A DNA stretch of 64,000 bases, from positions 186,001-250,000 of the forward strand of contig JALRMH010000030.1 of NCBI GenBank assembly GCA_026119935.1, given 5' to 3'. Positions 57,286 to 64,000 of this stretch are shown here, piece by piece (position 1 is the stretch's first letter; each line of letters opens with the position of its first letter). The translations under genes were made by a program, and so were the position numbers. Source of the stretch: Endothia cerciana. Lineage: Eukaryota; Ascomycota; Sordariomycetes; Diaporthales; Cryphonectriaceae. The notes under the pieces were generated by a model, which saw only the letters and a list, made by a program, of their open reading frames with translations, did not search any database and had not been told where the DNA came from.

Positions 57286-58613
57286 GACTTGGGAGGAAGA
57301 GAGGCACAGCAGGGAGTTGGCAGGACGGTGATAATCTCCTCGCGAAGACAGTAGCCCTGGTCGATCCCGGGCCCCGCCTATACATAAAGAGCACAACAGG
57401 CGATACTATCACCAACGCGCTAGTACATAGTGACTCGCATCAATGAAATAAAGCTCAATGCCAAGATCTCATCTCCGCAATCCCTGGTCGATCTTCGTCC
57501 CACAGAGCACAGAAACTAGAGTTCGTGGGGTCCCTGTAAATCTTCCATCGGGTTTGCTGTGGGGGAGAATCTCTACTCCGGCAGTTGGAAAACCAGCACA
57601 CAAGCGTTGGACCCTCCTGTTGACGTCGTCGAGCTCGGCTGGGGATGGTCGTACCGGTCTGGAACGTGTTGATCATTATTTTGGCGCCCGCCTCACGTCT
57701 TTCCAGGCTCGAGACCGGCGTGTGCCGTCCCCAACCGAGCCACAGTTTACACCCCTTAAGGATCTTGGCCATACTTCGTGGCTTCAAAAGTCAGACGCGC
57801 CGGTGGGTCCCGCCGTCGCGAAATAGAGCATGATGCTTCAACCCCCACACATCCGACAGGTCGCGATGGATGCGCGGTGCAAAGTCGTGCAGAGGCACGA
57901 GAGCTCCATGATGAGGTTTCAACTGCCCAAAGGGGACAAACAACACGTGAGCATCTGCAATTATGAGGTTAGCGAGAGTCAAATCTCGCGCAGGGCAGCA
58001 TTGCTCAGTGCTGAGTCGTCCGAGGCTCGCCAGAGCCGGTCAGGGTGCTTCCTGGCCATTGCCAGCTGGCGATCGTCCAAGAAGCGAGTGATTTTCGAGC
58101 GGCGAAGACGACCTTCATCCGCCTGAGTCAGATCGGTCAGAAAGCACCTTGCAGACTGGTCGTCTAATCTTTGGTACCTATTCAGCCGGCGGATCGCGGA
58201 GCGGAGTGGGAGCTCAGGGGTGCAGTATCCAGGTGGTAGAGCTGAATTTTGGCGGTGAGGACCTCAGGCGACGGTGCCCAGCGACCGACCCCACTAATCC
58301 AAGTACTAGGAGACATTCATTGGCGGGCTGCCAGCAGGGGCCAGCATAGCTGTTACTCAACTATCAACAGCAGCTAAGGGACGTGGATGGGACGAGGTCG
58401 CAGCGCAAAGAAGACGCTGCCAACCCCGCCGCTTAGGACGGCACAGTCAGGTCAGCGTCCTTATATGTACTACTTAAAGTCGTGAGACGACCGCGACCTT
58501 CTCCCGACGGGGGCCCTCCTCTAACCCTTATCGTTGGGTACTCGTGTACTGCGAACACTCTCCCCGGCACGACCCAACCTTGCTGTGTGCGAGAGCCAGG
58601 ACGCCCATCGAGC
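57286..58613. other. Divergent intergenic GH92 B / PLC
   Basis: 1.3 kb with no supported gene; presumably both promoters. Confidence 0.6.
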
Positions 58614-60350
58614 ATGTCTGAAGGTCTCTCATCCGCGTTCTCGAGCCTGAATCCCTTCAGAAGAGCGAGCCCGGCGCAGGATGAAGGCGGCGAGGAGGTC
58701 GACAACACCACCATCGCGGGCGGAGGACATTCGATCCGCGCGCGCGACCCGCTCCGTGTCAGCCATGCCCTGAAGTCTTTCCTTCTGGCCGAGGGTGAGG
58801 TCTCCCCCGAGGACCTAGAGGATGACACCGAGGAGAACCCAAGCCCGGTCCTGAGGGCGCTCGCCGATAAGTCTCATATCAACGTCCCGGCGGAGGTCGT
58901 CGACAGGTCGCACCCCCTACCGGAGTACCTCATCAGCTCCTCTCACAACACGTACCTGCTCGCGCATCAACTATACGGGACTTCCTCCGCTGCCGCTTAC
59001 GAGAACACTATGAGGGCCGGCGCGCGCTGCGTCGAGATTGATGCCTGGGATGAGGAGACCGAGGCGGACGAGCCAAAAGTGACCCATGGCTACACGCTGG
59101 TCTCACACATCCCGTTCCGCTCCGTCTGTGAGACTATCCGGGACATGGTCGACGAGGAGGCTGCTCGGGGGGGCCGACCGGCCCCCATTCTCGTGTCACT
59201 GGAGAACCACTGCGACGCCCATGGCCAACAGAGACTGGTGGCTATCATGAAGGAGGTCTGGGGAGAACGACTGCTGAGCAAGGAGGTCCGGGACAAGGGC
59301 CACCATGAGCAGGAAGGCGGCAAGCACGTCACCCTGGAGGAGCTCGGGTCCAAGATCGTGCTGATCGTCGAATACCACATGCAGGGCGAGAAGGAAATGT
59401 CCGAGTCCAGCCCGAGCGATGACTCGTCAGGCGACGAAGGGGTGGACAGGGAGGCACTCAAGGCCTACAACGATAAGAGGAAAGTGACCGGCGCGGGTGC
59501 CATCATCCCAGAGCTCGCCGAGCTTGGCGTCTACGCGCAGTCCGTCAAGCCCATCGATAATACGTGGTTCGAGGACGTCACGTTGAAGAACGGCCCGCGT
59601 CACCACCTCATCAACATGTCAGAGACCGGGCTTCTGACGCTCATGCCGCAGCACAGCCACAAGATAGGGACGCACAACGCACACCACCTTATGAGAGTGT
59701 ATCCTAAAGGCTCCCGGATTTCGTCGAAAAACATGAAGCCGGTGCCGTTCTGGGGTCTCGGCGCGCAGATATGTGCCCTCAACTGGCAGACCTTCGGGCT
59801 CAGCCTGCAGCTCAACGAGGCCTTGTTTGCCGGCACGGACGGCTATGTGCTGAAGCCAGCCTCCCTACGCCGCGGCGGTGATGGCTCCGTGGCCACAGGA
59901 CGTCGAAAGCGCCTGCGCGTCCACGTCGCAGGCGCGACTGACGTCCCTCTGCCAGACGGACGCAGCGCAAACGACATCAAACCCTACGTGACGGCATCCC
60001 TCTACCACCCGAGCGATGCACACAAGAACGACGCTACCGCGAACAAGCGGAGGGCCCACGTTTACAGGCAGCACAAGCTGGGCTTCTTGCACCATGGCGA
60101 GAATCCACCACGGACGGACCCAATATGGGATGAGACGCTGGAGTGGGAATACGAAGACAGCGAGCTGGTGTTCCTGCGCATCTTGATCAAGAGCGACGAT
60201 GCGTTTGCAGTGAATCCAGTATTCGCCGTCGCCACGGTCAGGATCATGTATGCGGCGCCGGGCTGGAGTTTCATCCGAATGTTGGACCTGAAGGGTCACG
60301 AGACTAAGTGCTCTCTTCTCGTCAAGTTCGATGTGCTGGACGCGGAATGA
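58614..60350 (+). CDS. Phosphoinositide-specific phospholipase C
   Basis: Hydrolyses PI(4,5)P2 to diacylglycerol and inositol trisphosphate at membranes. Single exon, 578 aa from ATG 58614. X box about 100-245: LPEYLISSSHNTYLLAHQLY with catalytic His, the Ca-binding E/D (RCVEIDAWD), and THGYTLVSHIPF with the second His. A charged Ser/Asp linker (ESSPSDDSSGDEG) precedes the Y box (about 300-420: LAELGVYAQSVKPI, SRISSKNMKPVPFWGLGAQICALNWQ with the usual SxNxxP-xxxW pattern in variant form). A C-terminal C2 domain (about 440-578) ends in CSLLVKFDVLDAE. No PH or EF-hand domain is visible, giving the compact form frequent among extra fungal PLCs. An in-frame upstream ATG at 58482 would only add low-complexity sequence. 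Confidence 0.94.
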   Translation: MSEGLSSAFSSLNPFRRASPAQDEGGEEVDNTTIAGGGHSIRARDPLRVSHALKSFLLAEGEVSPEDLEDDTEENPSPVLRALADKSHINVPAEVVDRSHPLPEYLISSSHNTYLLAHQLYGTSSAAAYENTMRAGARCVEIDAWDEETEADEPKVTHGYTLVSHIPFRSVCETIRDMVDEEAARGGRPAPILVSLENHCDAHGQQRLVAIMKEVWGERLLSKEVRDKGHHEQEGGKHVTLEELGSKIVLIVEYHMQGEKEMSESSPSDDSSGDEGVDREALKAYNDKRKVTGAGAIIPELAELGVYAQSVKPIDNTWFEDVTLKNGPRHHLINMSETGLLTLMPQHSHKIGTHNAHHLMRVYPKGSRISSKNMKPVPFWGLGAQICALNWQTFGLSLQLNEALFAGTDGYVLKPASLRRGGDGSVATGRRKRLRVHVAGATDVPLPDGRSANDIKPYVTASLYHPSDAHKNDATANKRRAHVYRQHKLGFLHHGENPPRTDPIWDETLEWEYEDSELVFLRILIKSDDAFAVNPVFAVATVRIMYAAPGWSFIRMLDLKGHETKCSLLVKFDVLDAE

Positions 60351-60898
60351 AGAAGGGCCGCGGGATCAGGTTCTCGACGAGTTATAGAAAACGCATTGGA
60401 TACGTTCCGGCCTGGCACGTGTGGTTCTTGGGTTACGAGCCTGCCCCCTTGTGGACAGAAACAGAGATAATACCCATTCCGAAGAATTGGCTCTCCTTTT
60501 GGGAGAAGTGCCGTGCCAAGAGGTGCACCATGCACTATTGATCCCGACTTGCCTTTCCCAGCCTGTGAAGCCCATTTCCACAAATGACAAGGCTCCACGC
60601 CCTGTACCGTCCAATATCACGCCCGCCCTTCTCCATGCACTCCGTGAGTTTGTGACCCCCTTTCACGATCTAGATAGCCCGTGAATATGGTACGGCCTGC
60701 ATGTCCCCGAGCCGCACGAATAAGCGTGCATACAGCTTGCGCCGGGCTCACCACGCGGGCACTGCTCCCGAAATGGGCGATTTATAGAACACGAGAATGA
60801 GGCTGTTCCAAACAGATATTAAAAGGATTGCCCTCGCCCTCCTGTCTACCTGGCCGCCCAACCGAGCCCAGCCCATCGTACAGCTCAACATACTGGCA
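60351..60898. other. Intergenic PLC / GH43
   Basis: Contains TTTATAG at about 60780-60786, a plausible TATA element of the GH43 gene. No other gene. Confidence 0.55.
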
Positions 60899-61977
60899 AT
60901 GAAGGACAAGATGCAGTTCTTGACCGGGCCCGCGACTCTTCTGGGCGTCGGATTCTCCCTGTTCAGTAGCGTTACGGCATGGACGAACCCTATCAAAGAC
61001 CCCGGCGGTTCTGACCCGTTCCTGGTCTACTCGGGCGATGGCTACTACTATCTTCTGACGACGACCTGGACCGATGTCGAGATCTCGCGATCGACCACGG
61101 TCACAGACCTCAAGGCAGGCCCCGAGACGAAGTCGGTCTTCTCGACCACAACAGCCTCCATGTGCTGCAACGTCTGGAGCCCGGAGGTGCACTATCTCGG
61201 TGACAGGTGGTACATCTACTTCACGGCCGGGGATGCGAGTGATCTGGGCGGTCAGAGACTGCACGTCCTGGAGGGTGAGTTCCCAGAGCCATAGCATACC
61301 CCCGCAGCCCACAAGCGCGGCCTGGCTGATCATCATCTTCTCCGGCAGGCGGCGCCACACCCTGGGACGACTACACCTACACCGGCCAGCTCACGACCGA
61401 GTGGTCGATCGACGCCTCGGTCCTGCGCTTCACCGACTGGGGCAACTGGCTCATGTTCTCCTGCATGCACGACGTGACCTACCAGTCCATCTGCATCCAG
61501 CAGCTCTCCTCGACCTACACCTCCCTCACGGGCTCCATCTACGTCATCTCCTCGCCGACCGAGGCCTTCGAGGAGAACGAGTACCCCGTCAACGAGGCGC
61601 CGGCCGCGCTCTACTTCAACGGGGTCACGTACATCTCCTACGCCGCCTCGTACTGCTGGAGCCCGGACTACTGCATCGGCCTGCTCACCTGGGACGGCGG
61701 GACGAACCCCGCGGAGGCGGCGGCGTGGACCAAGACCGACGGCTGTGTCTTCTCCAGCGCGAACGGTAACTACGGCACCGCGAGCAACGGGTGGTTCCAG
61801 AGCCCGGACGCCACCCAGACGTGGATCGTGTATCACGCTACGGACAGCTCGGCGGGCGCGTGTGACGACACCAGGTACACGATGGTGCAGCTTCTGGGGG
61901 AGCATACTGACGGCGCGCCGAATTTCGGGAGCCCGGTGGATTTCTCGCATGTGTACAGCGAGCCATCTGGAGGGTGA
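60899..61977 (+). CDS. Secreted GH43 glycosidase (arabinanase/xylosidase type)
   Basis: Five-bladed propeller glycoside hydrolase of family 43, acting on arabinose- or xylose-containing plant polysaccharides. Exons 60899-61274 and 61349-61977 give 334 aa. Signal peptide about 1-27 (FLTGPATLLGVGFSLFSSVTA); the ATG at 60911 would give a cleaner signal. A further upstream ATG at 60797 adds an unlikely 34 residues. Catalytic candidates: Asp in KDPGGSDPFLVY (base), Asp in WSIDASVLRF (pKa modulator), Glu in VNEAPAALYFNG (acid). Blade motifs: DGYYYLLTTT, WSPEVHYLGDRWYIYFTA, WNWLMFSC-like and QTWIVYHATDSS. It sits convergent with the MYND gene 168 bp away. Subfamily resembles GH43 exo-arabinofuranosidases, but specificity is uncertain. 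Confidence 0.9.
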
Positions 61978-62144
61978 GGGGAGTGGGATGGTCGGGGGCC
62001 CATGGTGCCCCTTTCTTCGGGAGCATCTCCGGCGGATTAAGCCCTTGTGAAGTAACCTCCGCTGTAATGAGAGAATATCCTGCTATGGGGTACCACTGGA
62101 GCGCTACAGTATCGTCCCTGGGTGATCATCTCATGAAGCTCCCG

Positions 62145-63875
62145 CTAAGACCCCCCGTAACGCTGTAAGACCATCTTTGCAATCTCGATGGTCTGGTCTG
62201 TGACCAGACCACCCTCAGTCCAGACCCCATCACCACTATCAACGTCCGCTCCGTCATCCTTTGAGGCACCGTGTCGCGTCTCCTCTTGGCCGGTCGAGGC
62301 GTCACTCGATGTGAAATTATCGCCGCCGGCATCTCTCTTCGCTGGAACAGAGCTGGGGTCGTTGCCGCTCTTGACCTTGCAGACTATCCGAGGCGTAGTC
62401 TTGGTGGACCTCGTTGATTCTCGGGCACCCGGATCAGACTTGATGGCGTGTCTGTGTGGTGACCGTGCAAGCTTCTGCTTCCACAGTGAGATCAGCCGAT
62501 CCGGCTGATCACGGATGGGCTCCCACTCCTCCTCGGTCAGCCAGATGTCCTTGTAGACGTCCAGATCTTTGTCGGTGGCCACCTTGACCGTCATCTCTTT
62601 TGTCAGGCAGAGGTGCCGGGGCTCACGCTGGTCCAGCTTCAGGACGAGCTTGACTAGGAACGTGTCGAAGTTGATAACAAACTCTGTCAGGTATCCTAGA
62701 AAGCCTCTTTCTTCCTTTTGGTCCAGGAACTCTCCCATCGAGAGCTCGATCTCTACGAGGTACCTCTGGAAGAAGCTCCTGGCGGTCCAGGACAGCTTGT
62801 CCCTCAGGAGCCAGAGCTGGCGGGCGTAGTCGTCCTCACTTCCACCGGTTCTCATTTTTTGGTCGACGGCGCACTCCTCCGGCCCAAACGGGACTTCGAA
62901 GCCTGTCAAGGCGTTAGACAGGCGTGTCTTTTCGAAGTCGTCTCGGAGGGACAGAACCTCCTGATAGCCGAGCTGGGCGCCCATCATATCGATAACAAAC
63001 TCCTCGTCGGCCTCCGATGTCACGAGGATTACGCAGTGTCGCCGGAGGCCATGGGCCTGAGGCTCGGTGCTGGCTGGTCGCAGGACTGACAGGCAGGCAT
63101 TTTTCGGCAGCAGGTAGAGCTTGCGATGATCCCTTGAGACCTCTGTGTCAAGTTGTCAGCGAGCTTTGCGTTTTAGAGACGGCAAGCCTTGCACTGCTCA
63201 AGTTTCGGGCGCAGCCGAAGATATGAATTCTCCAGCGAGCATCGGGTTTCCCCACTGACCTCGAAGGAACGGCTCCCAAAAGTTTCTTTCCAGCGGCAGC
63301 GACTTGGTGATCCAATCAGCTTGGAGCACAGGAAGGTCGTCCTTCGAGGAGGCGCCCGTATCGCGATGTACAAGGTGCGTTATGGGTATCCTGGACCTCA
63401 TGAGAGGCCCGCCCTTGAACGCCTCAGGTATGAGGTCGAACCCGTCCCGCTCCGCAGTGACGTACTCGTGTACCGTGATGTTGCCGTGTGCGTCTGCGGC
63501 CGCGGTCTTGAAGTCCATCCCCAGCGTCCGGTGCTCGAAGACGAAGCTGATCTGGCGGGCGGCGCGGATAGCCCGGGTGAGCCTCCTCCGCGAGGTGCAG
63601 ACGGGCTTGTGGGCGGCCCAGTGGGCCTTCTGACACTCTCTGCTGCAGTAGGACACCGCCAGGAAGGCCCACGACTCGTTGATCAAGCAGCGGCTGCAGT
63701 TCAGCTTCTCGGCCTTTGTGCTCCCGCATCCTGGCCGGCCGCAGGCCTGGGACTTCTTCGATGTGTCCGTCAGCAGGCTCGCGCAGTGCTCGACTGTCTG
63801 AGCTTGACAGGGCTCCATTGTGGCGGCGGACGGTGTGCTGTCGGACTGACGTTCGCGTCGTGATCTGACTTGCAT
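62145..63875 (-). CDS. MYND-type zinc finger protein
   Basis: Exons 63875-63260 and 63142-62145 (donor GTCAGT, acceptor ACACAG) give 537 aa, with the join reading FLREVSRDHRKLYLLP. An N-terminal MYND finger at about 45-93 has C-x4-C ... C-x2-C ... YCSRECQKAHWAAHKPVC, the usual spacing. The middle and C-terminal part has no SET domain or other catalytic motif that I recognise. It includes a region with LWLLRDKLSWTARSFFQRYL and IWLTEEEWEPIRDQPDRLI, and a Ser/Asp-rich tail. MYND fingers bind proline-rich partners, so a protein-protein role is likely; the process is unknown. Similar MYND proteins of unknown role are numerous in Sordariomycetes. Confidence 0.88.
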
Positions 63876-64000
63876 AATTGTCTGGAGTCGGGTGTAGGAA
63901 AGCAGTGGTTTTCAACGATACCTAGCATTTGAAGTAGGGAGAAGTAGAGAATGCAGGTCCCAGTGAAGCCGGTCAAGTGAATTCGACGCGACTTTGTCCA

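Overview
The window is nuclear DNA of a filamentous ascomycete (Pezizomycotina, most likely a Sordariomycete). Genes are split by short 54-100 bp spliceosomal introns with GTRNGT donors, CTAAC/CTGAC-like branch sites and YAG acceptors. Coding DNA is GC-rich. The gene set includes PTH11-type rhodopsin-fold receptors, GEgh16/Gas1-like secreted proteins, GH92 mannosidases and URC4. I cannot name the species. Exon joins below were derived by hand from splice signals, frame closure and family motifs.

Left part (1-18 kb), mostly conserved housekeeping genes: the N-terminal two thirds of a KDM5/Lid2-type JmjC histone demethylase (-, runs off the left edge); SLX1 endonuclease (-); a heme catalase (-); an unrecognised 340-aa protein (-); splicing factor SF3A3/Prp9 (-) divergent from the DEAD-box helicase FAL1/eIF4A-III (+) across a 360-bp shared promoter; and a PTH11-like seven-helix membrane protein with a repetitive C-tail (-). 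A 7-kb gene desert follows (18.1-25.2 kb).

Middle part (25-38 kb): URC4 (+, uracil catabolism), OXA1 (-, mitochondrial insertase), secreted GEgh16-like protein A (+), MIM1/TOM13 (-, mitochondrial outer-membrane import), a p47/Shp1 Cdc48 cofactor (+) and the Rag GTPase GTR1 (-).

Right part (39-64 kb), accessory and secreted functions: GH92 mannosidase A (-), a short-chain dehydrogenase (-), F-box protein A (-), a possible solo LTR, an intron-containing tRNA-Pro(AGG) (-), GEgh16-like protein B (+), F-box protein B (-), GH92 mannosidase B (-), a phosphoinositide phospholipase C (+), a secreted GH43 glycosidase (+) and a MYND-finger protein (-). Three families (GEgh16, GH92, F-box) each occur twice between 31 and 57 kb. 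This gives a locally duplicated, surface- or host-glycan-oriented neighbourhood inside otherwise conserved genes.

The most interesting signal is in the two GEgh16 proteins. Both should start with histidine after signal-peptide removal, and both keep one internal histidine in a shared H-[IV]-V-T motif. This resembles the copper 'histidine brace' of lytic polysaccharide monooxygenases. One copy has also lost both cysteines of what looks like a disulfide pair.
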